Assembly: GCA_033439795.1 (NCBI GenBank)
Contig: JAUTDP010000006.1
Location: 2,852,001 to 2,916,000 of the forward strand
Length of the DNA stretch: 64,000 nucleotides
Direction of reading: 5' to 3'
Source: Sordaria brevicollis
Lineage: Eukaryota > Ascomycota > Sordariomycetes > Sordariales > Sordariaceae
Shown here: piece after piece, positions 36,368-49,237 of the stretch
Position numbering within the stretch: position 1 is the stretch's first letter
Layout of the letters: every line of letters begins with the position of its first letter
Program-made: the position numbers and the translations under genes
The notes under the pieces: model-generated
The model's database searches: none
The model's input: only the letters and a program-made list of their open reading frames with translations
Told to the model about the DNA's origin: nothing

Positions 36368-39300
36368 TCTGCCTGAAGGAGACCGTCAAGCTGAGCTGGA
36401 GAAGATTCAACAAGCCAACGAATGGGGTTGGGTCTCCGGAAGGGAAAAACGAGTGTGAAGCTTTCGCAACGAGTGAAGCTTGCGCCGGAAGACTTGACGG
36501 AAAAACAGGAACGACGGAAGATGGGGTGCGGCAGCGGCACTGGCCGATGATATAAGGCTGGTGGGAACTGATATGCCCTGGCAAGTTGGGGAAGCAGGCG
36601 ACCCTTTGGGTAAGCCCAAAAGAGATGAACCAATGGCGTAAAAGGGCACTATTCGGCAAGCATTACCCTCGTCTGCACAGCAATCCTATCCTATCCCGAC
36701 CCATGAATTTGGTGTGATGTGGTGCGGTGTGGCTCCAACGGTGCGGACAGGAGGGAAAGCTAGCCCGGCTTACTTTGGGTTCCTATATGTTATTTTTACC
36801 CCGTTGGACCAAGTGCCTCCGCTTGGACGACTGAGTCAGGCGTCAAGGGACTTGTCGATGTCTAATCGAAGAAGGGGAAAAAAAAGTGATAGACCAAAGG
36901 AGCTGCTAAGCTCAAAGGTACCAAGGGCTTACGCAAAAGGCCCCATTGTGGAGGAGTGAGCGGACAGGTAAAGTGAGAGTGAAATTCTCGACAGCTCCGA
37001 GTTTGGTGCTCCCCTGCTCCACTGTGTCCCCCATGCTTCCCTACGGCGTACTCGCGGGGATGCATGGCCACATCCCACAGGCACAATCACCCATTGAACA
37101 TCATCGCCCGAGAGGCGGGAATCCAATAGCAAATAGGCCTAGACTAGACCGGCCGGCCCTTTCCAATGCAACTGTGCTCGGCATCAAGGGACTAGGCTCT
37201 TGCCGAGTTGGACCTTGGACAGATATGTAGGTAAAAAGAAGATTTCAGGGAATAATACGACGCATTCTGACGGAAAAGCCTGCTCTGGCGATCACTGATC
37301 TGGCCCAGGGAAAGATCTCGTAAGAATCCATTGATGATTTGACAACGAAGCAGAATGAAGCAGGTGAGGGACCCAATGATGAATGCCTTGACGATAATCA
37401 TGTCTGGTTACATCCAAGGTGGGCTAGCTGACCTGACTGTGAGCACTGGAATTGTTTGTCAGCGCCGAGGTGAATTGAAGGCTGGTAAAAAGGGAGAAAT
37501 AAGCCACGAGCTTCGGCTACCTATGATGACAGAGGCAGAAAGGACAAGAAAAAAAACGATAAAGATTGGAGCTTGTGTGAGTGTGCAAGACGGCAGGCTG
37601 GGGCACTGAGGATGTGTTCGGGGGGGTGAGTGAGCTGCCCGACCAGCATGTCCGAGTCCGGGGCAACGATTTTCAAGCCAAGCAAACTCAACGTTACTAG
37701 GGGCGCCAGGGACGGGCGGAAGGCCCGCCGAGGGGAGCAGTTGACCAGGGGGTTTGCTAACGACAAAAGGTAAGGCGAATCTCTCAACGAGACATCAAGC
37801 AGGAACGCGCAATTTGCGGCTACACAACTAGTTCCGGCAACGGCAGGTGGTTTTGAGTTCACCCGATGCTCCATGGGGTATTTACCGTAGTGCACAGATG
37901 TCTCCGGGCCGGTAGCACGGTACTCTATTCTGAATCAGGACGGGTGATGTCTCTGAGGTGTAAGAACCATATCAGTGAGCACAGAATGTGAGAACGTGGG
38001 AGACTGCAACCATACCAAGAGCCAAAGGCCGCAATGGTGGCCGAAACCCCTCTTTTGTCTTTTCCCTCACCGGGCCCGTATTGCTGACTGCTGTGAGGCC
38101 ATCTGGCAATGTTGACTGGTTCTTGGTTGAACAGGCTGGCCACCCAGAAGACATCTGTACTGCAGACAGGTCCAAACCACGGCGTCCGGCTTGAGCCACA
38201 CTGCATGGCGGGAGGGTGAGATGGTGGGCTGGTTCAAGCAGGCCGTCCCGGAGAAAGGTACCATTGAGTGGCATTATAAGGTGATAATATCGGACGGAAC
38301 GATATTGTCATTACTGCAAATGTCTCGTATGGGAAACTGAGAGCCTCATCAAAGACTCGCGGAGATACGATCACAGCGGGCCTGAGAGCAAGTACCCCGG
38401 ACACAGTCTTGCGTCAAGAGTGCGGCCGAAGATACAGGCAAGTTCCATGGTCATCTTCAACCTGGGCCCTCCATATCTCGATTGTCGGCAGAGCCTTGCC
38501 TGGACAGTCCAGACCCGGCACTGGTGATACTGAAGGGCGCCACAAGCGCATAGGCTGAAGGATGAAGGGTAAGAGGCTGCTGTCTTGATATGCAAGTAAC
38601 TTGCTCCCAAAAGGTTCGCTGTCGCTTCTTTGAGTATCAAGACACCGGGACATTACCCCGTGAGGTGTTGAAATGCCTGTTGAACACGTGCTGAAAAGCA
38701 GGTCCGTTGCTGGAGTCTGTACAGTCATGTCAGGTACCAGAAAACCGCGATGAGGAGCGGGATCGAGGCCAGGGCCCCAGGTACGCCGACATTCCGAGCC
38801 AGTGCGACAAGCGTCCGGGCCGGCGACGAGGGCAAGCGGAGAGAACGCAAAGGCACACGGCGGGATCTTTGTTAGCACCGTAACCCCAGCAGCGCATACG
38901 GGAGATTGCTTGAGGTGAATCTTGAAAAGATGCTGGTCAAGATGCTGGTCGGGATATTACCACATTGTAGTGGTGTAGCAAGCAAACTGGAGGACGAGCT
39001 AAGTCGCCCAGCCAAGGGAGAGAACCTCAAAAGAGGCGGTGGTGGCACAGTTTGTGGGTGGTGAAAAATGTCAGTCAATTGATGACAGCGACCGGCGGAG
39101 GATGGAGCTGAGGAGAGGCGAAGAACAGGCAAGGAATGGATGGTGATGGGTCGGAGAGCCTCGCAAGTGAGCAAGGCGGCCGGCCGGGCTGTCAGGAAAG
39201 ACGGAATTTTGGAAAAAAAGTTGAAGACAGTGGTGGTGACAACGAGCGGGAAAGCAGACCGGGGACGGAAAGAACAGATCCCCTGCAGGCACTGAACATG

Positions 39301-39471
39301 GCGACAGTTTATTGGCTGGATGAGAACATTATGGAGCCATTATAATCCCCGCTTTTCCTTCCCCGGACTAGCCTTAAGATGGAGCTGACAAGGGTCTGTG
39401 GGTGAGCGCGAAGATGCACCAAAAAAAACGACACCCAATCTGGCAATAGCTTCCAACGCGACTTCCAACCC
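36368..39471. other. Gene-poor 3.1 kb
   Basis: Contains the promoter of the GPI-protein gene at its left end. All open frames are short, overlap on both strands and show no domain or splice logic. Base composition is normal. No RNA gene recognised. Confidence 0.4.
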
Positions 39472-39473
39472 TA

Positions 39474-39640
39474 CCGCATCCTCTCATTCGATTTGGTTTT
39501 ATCCCTCCCCCACTTTTCCCCTAACAACATCTCCCGCAGCGTTGCATTTTGACCCATAAAACTGGCGGCGGAGCTCTCGGTGGAAGACTCAATTGGATGA
39601 AAAGTCTGGGGATAAAACCAAATCGAATGAGAGGATGCGG
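39474..39640. mobile_element. MITE with 32-bp perfect terminal inverted repeats and TA duplication
   Basis: The arms 39474-39505 and 39609-39640 are perfect reverse complements over 32 bp, beginning CCGCATCCTCTCATTCGATT, and each is bordered by TA (39472-39473, 39641-39642). The 103-bp centre has no coding capacity. TA duplication and short size fit a non-autonomous Tc1/mariner-type element. It lies about 400 bp left of the Harbinger element but its ends are unrelated to that element's. Confidence 0.75.
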
Positions 39641-40048
39641 TACTATTAACTCCCAAGTCCCAACCACGCCGACCTCGTCCCCGCTTCTTGCGCAATTCGA
39701 TCCTGCCCTAAAAGCAGCCATCACCCATCACGACATCACCAAATTTACAGGTCCCCCGGCAAGATGGGAATCGCAGTCACGGGCTTTAGAAAACTCTTGC
39801 CTTCCGCAACTGCCTTCAGACCATTCTCGACCTGTCGTGTCTTCGTCTGCTCTTGGCAGGGGACCTGCAGGCTTGGGGAGCCCTCCCTGGAGATGAAGAA
39901 CATGTTTGACGGGCGACGATGGATGGAATTGAGGCTCCAATCTCCGCCACTACGCACAAAGGAAATCTTCATTCTGGTGGACCTCATGATGGGAAAAGGC
40001 GGGATGGAGGGAGAGAAGGCTGCGAGGTGTGACTGCCTCGCTACCTTA

Positions 40049-40088
40049 GAGGGTGATCTCTTCGCATTTTTTTACTGACTGCAGTCAG
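40049..40088 (+). repeat. Harbinger left terminal inverted repeat
   Basis: 40 bp; the inner 14 bp are CTGACTGCAGTCAG, itself a perfect palindrome. One A/T mismatch against the right arm. Confidence 0.9.
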
Positions 40089-42429
40089 AAACTAGTACTT
40101 TCGGTAAGCAGGCTGCACAAACCAGTGCTGACCAGCGTTAAGAGTAGTCTGCTAAGAATCTACTTGGTCAGTAAACCCTACCCAATTAGAATCGTAATCT
40201 TTTATATTATTGTAAATCTAGACTATTTAAGATTGGCTAGAGCTTTAGCGGGGGCTTTATAAATAGCCTCGAATGCTCTAATCTTTTACGATATTAAATA
40301 GGCGCTTCTACGCTATGTTTAAATAGTTTTTAATATCGCTACCCCCTTATTACGTTCGCTCTATAGATTTTTTCGAGGGTAGTTTCCGAGGTCGAATTTA
40401 AATAGATTGAGTATACGGTTATAAATAAAAAGGTAACGGATTTATTATATTTATAAAAAAAGTATAATAATTACTATTTATTTAATATAGATTCTTCCTA
40501 ATTATATACGTAATCGATTCTATAATCGATTTAATAATTAACTTAATATATTATAAATTCCTAATTCTCCTAACCTTTTTTAGCTTTATAAATTGGTTTT
40601 TCCTAAATTAGTCCTTCCTAAGTAATAGTATTATAAATAATACCCTTATTTACTTAAGGAATTAATAAGAGGAAGAATAATAAAATTGGTATTTATAAGA
40701 CCTATTAATTTATATAAATAAAGCGTTACCTTTTTAAAATCTTTATAATTATTATTACTAATAATAATATTAATTAGAATAATTTTAAGGAATTAATATA
40801 TTACTTTATTATCGATAACCTTACTAACGTTAATTTTACTATGATTATTAAATAGGTACGTAATAAATATAGCGCGTTAAAAATTAAGTATCGGCTATAG
40901 TTATTTGTATAAAATCTTTTTAAATTCGGTCGTAATTACGATTCGGGTTTAATTATTATATTTAATAGTATTTAGGACCGTTTAATTTAGGTAAATATAT
41001 TATTAATATATTTTTTAATAGAAATTTATTTATAATTAAATAATAAGAATATTTTAAAGTTAATACTTTTTGGTATAATTATCTTCTTAACTTCGAATTA
41101 ATGGAATGCGTTTTTTAAAATAATTGCGGCGCGATTGGCGCCTCCGTCGTAATGCTTTTTTAAATCGACCTACTATTATTTAGAAATGAAGAAATCGAAG
41201 CGGAAATAAATAACGACGAGGATAAGGGGAATAATAATTATAATAATAAAAGTTTGCTTATTTTTACTTATATTCGTATTTTTAAGAGAATTATTGGTAG
41301 AAGGGTCGATTTTAAGAAGAAGAAGAAGGTTTCGTATATTAAAACGCTTTTTTAAGGATTTGAAGCTTTTACGTATTCTTTAGAGACCGAATTTAATTCG
41401 AAATAATTTACGCGTGCGATAGAGATTTTTAATATTAATTAGTATAATAAAGTTGGTAGTAATATTATTAAAGTAGCGTAGGTTAAATAGGAGGATTTTG
41501 AGCGTAAAGTTGAAAGATTTTATTTATTAAAGTTAGAAGTAAAATAAAAATATTTTAATAAAATTGAGGAGGAGTTAGAGGGGGATTAATAATTATTTTA
41601 TAAATGCGTTGAGATTTAATAGGTTTATTTTTATATTTATTATATTTGCCCTTTATTTCCCTTGTTAAAGTGTATTAGCGCGCGGGACCTCCCATTTTCC
41701 TTATATTCATTTTTTTTCGCTATTTTTACTATAATATAATAAAACTTTATATTTATTTAATTTTAATATAAAAAAAATATTATAATAGTTTTAATTTATT
41801 ATATTTATTGCTTTTTTTGTATTAGAATTAATAAAAGTTTCGAAATAGGGGTAATAGTATTAAGAGGGGAGGATTTATAATATAGGTTTCTAATAGGTAT
41901 TAATATTTTAGTATAATGTAAATTAGTAAATATCCCTTATATTAATAAACTTTTCGATTTTGAATAAGTATTCGAATCTTCGATTATTTTCAGATTTTTT
42001 TATATAAATCGATATAATTATATATTTTATATAGATAACTAAAGATATAGCCTTTTTACGTTTTTTTTTCGATTTTTATTAAAAATCTTAGATTAGTTAT
42101 ATTTAGGATTTTTTTATCTATTTAATTATTAAATACCCCGTATAACCCTCTCCAACCTATTTTTTAGTATATAATATATTTTCCCCTCTTCTTTCGATTA
42201 CCCTTTCCCTCCTTTTCTTTATATTATTAACTCTATTCTATTCCCCCTTTTCTTTTAAAACCTTATAATAATCCTTCTATATTACTTTTGCGATTCTATC
42301 GTAATAATGCGCTATCGTATTATTAACCCCGCCGGTTAACTCCTTACGAATAAAATTATTATTACTATCGGCCACCCTCCTATTTTTATAGACATCGATA
42401 AATTTATTATTATTAATATTAATATTATT

Positions 42430-43000
42430 ATATTCGATTATAAAATTGAAAATATTAATAGTGGCTAAGAGTACTTAGATGGTTATTTCCTTAGGGTAGT
42501 ATAGTCGAATAATATAATAACGGAAGGTTAATTTAAATTTACTAATTACCCTCTCGATTATAACCCTTATTTAATTATACTTTAAATTATATAATTCTTT
42601 ATAATTTACCGGTTATAACCCCGCCCTCGCTAACTTTTAAAGATAATATCGAATATTATAATAAAGGATTAATAATTAATAGGAATAGTTATAATTTATA
42701 TCGGCTAAATAAAAGCAATTTAGGGGGATAATAAATCCTTTTGTAAGTATATAATTAAATACCTTTGTATCGGCGGTAAAACCCTTATATCCGGGTAATA
42801 AATATATAATACGACTGTTAAAATTATAAATTATTATTACGTTTATTAATAAATTACTTTTATAATTCCTTTATAGCGCTTATTCGTTATACTTAATAGT
42901 AATAGGAAAATATAATTTATCGATAGCGCTTAATACGTTTTCGAAAAAGGGATATATTTTAAGGTTTTATTCGATAATAAATAGTATTTATAATTATAGT
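42430..43000 (-). pseudogene. Harbinger-type nuclease (DDE_Tnp_4) relic
   Basis: Minus-strand reading gives FFENVLSAIDKLYFPITIK (first catalytic Asp in AID, about 42920), RIVYLLPGYKGFTADTKV, then FYLADINYNYS (second Asp, about 42700), NYKELYNLKYNQARVIIERVI (catalytic Glu, about 42555) and SKFKLTFRYYIIRLYYP. This is the order and spacing of the PIF/Harbinger transposase. Internal TAA/TAG codons replace expected Gln. The Glu-Arg motif followed by a basic VLKxRF-like segment is diagnostic. Confidence 0.8.
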
Positions 43001-43816
43001 AATCGTACTTTCGATTGGGTAAAACGAAAGTATTTTCGAAGAACGTTATAGAATACCCTAATAACGGTTTAATAAATTAATGCTATTATTAAATTTATAA
43101 TAAAGGAAATAATTAATTAATAAATTATAAAGGTTTTTCTACTAAAAATATACGAAGTTATTCGACGAGTTAAGCCTTGCGTTACTATTATTAAGAATAT
43201 TAATATTTATTCGTTGGTATTTAATTTCTTCCTCGGTATAATACTACTATTATATTATAATTATATATATAATTTAAGGAACGTTCTTATATATATTCGA
43301 ATAAAGGATTGTAATCGACCGCTATACCCTATTAATAACTCTTTAGTAATAAAAACCCTTTTTAATAAATCGAAATTAATAGGGATACGAGGCCTAGATC
43401 GCATTGTAAATAATATTACGACTAACGAAACGATTATTACCCTTACCCTACGTATATATTAGAGGATAGCGTTCGATTTGGTAATACGGCGTAATATAAT
43501 TATAGTATTAAGAGTATTATTACGGTTAGATTCTATAGAAGGTATATTATATTAGTATATATATTAAGAAGGGCGCTGAAATATATTAGGTACAAAGGGT
43601 GGTAAATGTTATAGTGGCGTACTAAGTTCGAAATTTTTAAAATTTTTTAGAAAAAAGTACCCTTCTTCGAATTAACGGCGGTTAGTAGTATATACGAGCT
43701 CTAATTGGCTATTCCACCTATTGTGGGTCTATTATACTAACCGACTGACCGCAGTCAGAATCTGGTACAAATGTTCGGAGAGGCCAACGGATTACAATTC
43801 TGACTGCTGTCAGCAG

Positions 43817-43856
43817 CTGACTGCAGTCAGAAAAAAAATGCGAAGAGATCACCCTC
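43817..43856 (-). repeat. Harbinger right terminal inverted repeat
   Basis: Mirror of the left arm. Related palindromic motifs lie just inside, at about 43745-43758 (CTGACCGCAGTCAG) and 43800-43820 (CTGACTGCTGTCAGCAGCTG). Confidence 0.9.
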
Positions 43857-43859
43857 TTA

Positions 43860-46288
43860 CTTTCCCACTGAATCTTCCGCAATCTCTCCGTCCTGCAACC
43901 CGTGTCAGCTTACGCCGAGAAGGTACGGTCATGCTTTCCTCCACAACCGCAAGATAACACCAGGAAAATGCAGGCAGGCAGGTACCGATCACCACCAGTG
44001 TCCAGTTTGCGGTCAATTGTGCGTGGTGAGTGGTAGATGCCTGTTGCGGGAAGGTGTCGTCGTATTTTGCTGCGCACTCCTGCAGATGGAAATTGGCAGC
44101 AACGAACTCCCACCATCAAGGTTCCTTCCTAGACTTCCTCCCTCTGGGACTGGCCTCGCGCCGCGGGCCAACATGCATTGTAACATGCATTGTGTGCCCG
44201 GAGCGACCCCTCCAGATCCAACTGAAGTGGAAAGGCAAGAAGAGGCCAGGGCATCTCAATCAAGCTGCCATTTTCATCACCGTATTCACGCTTCCCGGTC
44301 TCGTTTCTCGGAGCGATGCATCAACCAAACCGGTGCAACCTCCATCATGGAATCTCGATGGCGGCTGATGGTCAAGTTCACCTCGTTTCGGCACTCACTC
44401 TTTGCTCTCTCAATTGACACCCCGCGACAGTGCTGGTGCTGCCAGGCCCAGCCCAATCTTCCAAACCAACCTGAACACCATCATGAGACGATGGATGGTG
44501 ATGGCGACAGAGAGGCGATGCACGCTATGCAGAGAACACTGCCAATAGTTCACTTTGTCCTCGCCCGTCTGTCCAACCGATGGAAGCAAACCGTGCGGCC
44601 ACTCCCGCCATCTTGTCTTATGGTTCTGGAATCCGGATCGCCTCGACCGTGTTGCCGGGCCATTGTGTTTGTTTGCTCTCTCAGCAGGTACGCCACTACG
44701 TAAGTGAGCCTGTTCTAGGGATTGCCTCCCTGCCGGTGCTATCACCTATTCCGTCCGGTCCACGACAGGACACGACAGGACTCGACGTTGCGCCAAGTGG
44801 GAATACGGTCACTTGTCACGGCCACCAACGCTCGTTGTGCATCTCATGTTGGACAGATCGCCATTCTTGCCCCAATCCCGCCCGGACAGTGTGCAGTGGG
44901 CACGACAAAGAGCAACTCCAACAAAATCAGACTGTTGCAATGTTATGGCGTTCGTTGGCTGCTTCAGTTCTCAAAGATTGGATGGGATGAAGGAGACAAC
45001 TGAACGAACAGAAAACCACTCCCTCCCTCCACACCCACCACCATGACAATGAAAATGCTTGGCAGTGCCTTAGCGGATCCTCTGTCATCACTAGGGTTAC
45101 CTCTAGCTGCTCCTAGGGCTACCATGGTGCCTGATGCTGATGCCTACCATTTCGAGCCATCATGGCCTGCATCGCAAAAGGCGACCACGTCGGTGATATA
45201 TTCTTCAGGGTCTCAGATATACCCATTGTCTTCGCAGTGCGCAAGTTCGGGTATCTTGACCTGATCCACCCCAACAACCCTGCCCTCTCGTTGATGGCCG
45301 GTAACAAGGCTGAGACTATCCTGAAAGGGTCTCGAAAGAAGACGGGAACCACACACCCACCCCTTTGCTGGTGAGAAGAAGGCATGGGTGGCTTGCTGGT
45401 TGGGGTGGGACCAACTGTTGGAACCTTGACTTACATCCCTCAAGACTTTTGCCTGGGTCTGTCTTACAGACCTTCCAAGACCAGCACTCGCTCGTCGGCC
45501 CCCTACCAATAAGAGGCTTCGTAGTCCACAAGGCGGGCCAGGGTGCTAGAGTTCGTGCAGAACTCAGCACCACCCAACCTTCACCTCGCCACAACTGTTC
45601 TCGAGGTCGCTGACTGACAGGTTGTGAGGTGCATCAGGACCGAGAGCGGTGGGCAATATCGACTATTACTTACTGCTTTAGAGATATCGCCATCCCTCCC
45701 GTTGTCGACAAGACCCTTGACACTTCGACGTGCTCCTGGAGTTGTTCCTCGCCTTAGCCGCCCTCACGAGACCGTTGCGACATATTTCCATCCCTCTGGA
45801 TACACCACACTCATCGCTTGGTAGCTTATCTCAATCAGCTACAGCTCGTGGCTGCTCTTCGGTTTTGCCACAGATTCTGGAAAACACAATTGGTCGCCGT
45901 TGTGCGGGGTTTGGGATCTAGGTTCGTGTAAGCTCACTTCATATCTTCTATTTTGCGGTTTTTGATATTGGGCACGTCTAGTCCCTCACATTGACAATCG
46001 GCCTTTCTAGCACTTTCCTCTCCCGCCTCATACTCCGTAAAAACTGCGCGATGGCATTGGGCCGGTTTTCACTTCTTTAACTTGACCTCTAGATTGCTTC
46101 TACGTCCACCTGCAATAAAGCTTTGTCGAGTTACCGTAGGGCGTCGGGCATTTATGGCTTCTTAGTGGCATTCGTCAACAGCCTCATCGGATATTGGTGC
46201 CTTGGAACAAGCCCACCGGCGTTTTTTCTCGACGTCTCCTATCATCGTTATCTCACTACTCAAAGTCATCACTGGGTATCGAAGCATC
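43860..46288. other. Gene-poor 2.4 kb before the kelch gene
   Basis: Normal composition. Long-looking open frames (for example 44017-44703) begin at GTG, overlap others on both strands and show no domain. The last 200-300 bp are probably the kelch gene's promoter and leader. Confidence 0.4.
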
Positions 46289-49237
46289 ATGGGCCTCAAC
46301 TTCCTGGCCGTATTGGCCATCGTCCCTTACTTCTTTTCTGTTCAAGCTCAGTCATTCTGGGAAGAGGGTCAAGTCAATACCACGCTCTGCTACTGGCAAC
46401 AACCAAGAGGTTAGTGTTGTGGATGGTCACTAGTGGAAGACATCACTAATAGAAATGTAGCTGCTATCATCAGAGACACCATTTACATAGATGGAGGGAG
46501 AACGTGGTGGATTCCTGGTATGGCCGATGGATCTCTTAAGGGTCTCGTACCTGATGGTAAGTTGGTCACCAACCTTTTAGTACTGAGATGTTTGTGCTAA
46601 GTGTCCACAGATAACTTGTATGGTCGTATCTTCACCCTCAATCTCAGTACTCCATTCGAAACAAACGAGAATGTCACGGCAAAATTCAAGATCATGAATA
46701 AAGCCCCAGCCGGAAGTCTAGCCAACAACAACGACCCAAACTACATTGATGGGGCTTTACTGGCAAATGACGCCCAATGGTTTGCCTATGGTGGCCTCCT
46801 CCGTAAAACCGCCGCGTTTAACACTGGCCCGGACAAAGATGTCGTCTCTGGCTATAGGCAGTATCAGTACGGTCCAGAAAAGCCAGGGTTCGGCCCAGGT
46901 CTTTTCAAAGCCAGCCTCGAGACTGATAACACGAATGTCACTCGGTACATCGCTTTTGGAGGTGCAGCAAGTGCGCCATCTGAAAACCTGGCTTGGTACT
47001 TTTCCGGAGTTCAAGCCCCGTCGAAAGGCCCCGTGTTCACGGCATCGTCCAATCTCACAACATCCCCAACTCGGATAGTCGACTCCTTGATTACGTTGGA
47101 CATGAAGGACCAACTAAACGCAAAGTGGAAGAACAGCACGCTTCCCTCTGATATATCTGGTCGGGCAAACCCTGAGTTAGTCTGGGTTCCTGTTGGTGCC
47201 AAGGGCATCCTCCTCGTCCTCGGAGGTGTCATCTTTCCAGATTTTACCAGCACTGTCAAATCTGGAGTATCTGACAACGAGACAGAGAGTGTGAGTTTTG
47301 CGCCCTATCTCATTATTTGGACCGGCTCTAACAAGGTTACAGAAAGCAACAAGCCCGAGATTCATGACTACGATTGATGTGTATGATGTCGCAAACGATC
47401 GTTGGTACAGCCAGCCGACGACAGGCGACAACCCTGGACAACTTACTCGCGGCTGTGCTGTCGTAGCACCTGCTGGAGACCAATCAAGCTTCAACATATA
47501 TTATTACGGCGGCTACAAAGGGCTGAAAACCACAGATCCTTTCAACGACGATGTTTGGGTGCTCTCCGTACCTTCGTTTACCTGGACAAAGATTACATCG
47601 AGTACCTCGAACGGTCGGGCTGGACATAAGTGTTTCATGCCTTATCCAGATCAGATGTTGGTCATCGGTGGCTATACAACTACCCCCGAAGTTGGGACCC
47701 CAACCTGCATCAATGAGCTTGTTCGAGTGTTCAACCTTACGAGCGGAACCTGGCTGTCAGCATACGACCCTGCGAAGTACTCAGCCTACGGTGTCCCTGA
47801 GGCCGTTCAAAAGAGAATCGGTGGTTCTGCTATAGGCGGCGCAACTGCAAACGCACCGAGCGAAGGCTGGGCTTCAGCCGACCTTGGGAAAGTCTTCGAG
47901 ATCAAATACCCCACGAAAATTGCGACATGGTATCCGTACGCTCCTGAAGCAGCTACAAATAACACCAATCCGACATCTCCTGGGAATGATGATGGCGAGG
48001 AGAAGAAATCAGGGGGTGTACCATCCTGGCTCCCTCCCGTGCTCGGTGTCGTCCTTGGCCTGATGCTCCTGACTATAATCGCTGTTCTGGTTCTTCTCTG
48101 GAGACGCCGCAGGTTATTGAGAGCCGGTACTAGTGTAGCCGAGACTGAAGATACCAATGGCTACCGAATCATGTCGTGGATGCGCGGCCAGCAACACGCT
48201 ACAGAAAAGGCTCCTACCGTCACGACCTCTGACGAGATTAGCACTATTCCTCAAAGTCCCAGTCCTATGCAAGATATGGAAAGCACAGGATCACCCATGC
48301 CGCCGCCCTCGATTGCCGAAGCTATGGACACACAGATTACACCACCGCCCGCTCCAGTTGAGTTGATGGGTAAGCTCATTTTCTTGTCGTGATAAACTAC
48401 AACCAGCTAACCCTTGTTAACACAGATACCTCTCCTCGAGCCGAACTTCACGACACTGGTTTGAGCCACATTGACGTCCTGAACCGCCATTCGAGTGTTG
48501 GCCGAGCCAACACAGCCGGAAACGGTTCCCTCAACAACCCATCGTATTACACGGGAGGAACACACCAGCTGGATCACGCGAGCAACTACACCCGCTCGTC
48601 CACAGGTGTTGCCTCCTCTTTGCCGCCGCACATGCAAGGCCTAGATGGTGCCCCATCCAACTTCCGTCCCGACTCAGAGCTGATGGGCAGCGTTCCACCC
48701 GGAACCCCGTCCACCAACAGAGACATGCCCTCACCCTTGGTCTCGCCAACCACCACCGCAACCACCCGTGGTTTTGCCCTCTCGGACGTCTCTAATGTCA
48801 GCGAGCGTGATAAGGCACACCTCCGACAGATCAGCGACGCAACCGTGAGCTCCATAACCTCGGGACAGACGCACAACAACGCCGGACAATACACGCCCAA
48901 TCTCGCCAGCAGCCACCGCTTCAGCAACGGCCCTGCCCCCACCTCGGTTCCAGAGGAACATGATGTCGGGCAGCAGGCTCCCGATCACATCCCTATCCCC
49001 CAGTCCGCAACGTCTGCTATGGGCGGTACGTTGCCTCTGGGGTCGCCGCAGCCGGTTTCGCCGCCTACGGCTGGGTTAGCGGAGGGAAGTGACGATTACA
49101 TGAGTGTTAGGCCGCAGCCACCGCCGACGGCGGGTCTGGGACCGGGCGCTGGGGCGACAAGTAGTCCGAGACGAAGCTTGTTTACGGAGAGTAAGGAGGA
49201 TATGAATGGGACTGGTCCGGGAAGTGAGGGGAGGTAG
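46289..49237 (+). CDS. Kelch-type single-pass membrane protein
   Basis: Exons 46289-46409, 46461-46556, 46611-47290, 47343-48369 and 48426-49237 (introns of 51-56 nt) give about 911 residues. Residues 1-20 are a signal peptide. The ectodomain to about 520 has kelch-like blades (IYIDGGRTWW, VYDVANDRWYSQPT, IYYYGGYKG, DDVWVLSVPSFTWTKI, LVIGGYTT, NELVRVFNLTSGTW), suggesting a beta-propeller outside the cell. One transmembrane helix at about 528-555 (WLPPVLGVVLGLMLLTIIAV) is followed by WRRRRLLR, which sets the tail inside. The cytoplasmic tail of about 350 residues is Pro/Ser/Thr-rich and disordered. A role as a surface sensor or in polarity or wall integrity is inferred only from layout. Confidence 0.87.

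Larger units (their letters stand above)
40049..43856 (-). mobile_element. PIF/Harbinger DNA transposon, full length, RIP-inactivated
   Basis: Termini 40049-40088 and 43817-43856 are 40-bp inverted repeats with one mismatch, starting GAGGGTGATCTCTTCGCATT. Flanking TTA at 40046-40048 and 43857-43859 is the 3-bp duplication typical of PIF/Harbinger. On the minus strand a DDE_Tnp_4-type nuclease relic is readable (separate entry). The interior from about 40150 to 43700 is extremely A+T-rich, while about 100 bp at each end keeps normal composition. Total 3,808 bp. A second gene (Myb/SANT-like), usual in this superfamily, may lie on the plus strand near 41150-41600 but I could not confirm it. Confidence 0.9.

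Noticed and set aside
39764..40078. 104-codon frame ending at the Harbinger element
   Set aside because: No domain, and it runs into the transposon terminus, so its end is set by an insertion rather than a gene.
43214..43462. 82-codon plus-strand frame in the Harbinger element
   Set aside because: Lies opposite the N-terminal side of the minus-strand nuclease relic and is only an A+T-rich shadow.
44017..44703. 228-codon plus-strand frame
   Set aside because: GTG start, irregular composition, overlapping frames on the other strand and no domain.
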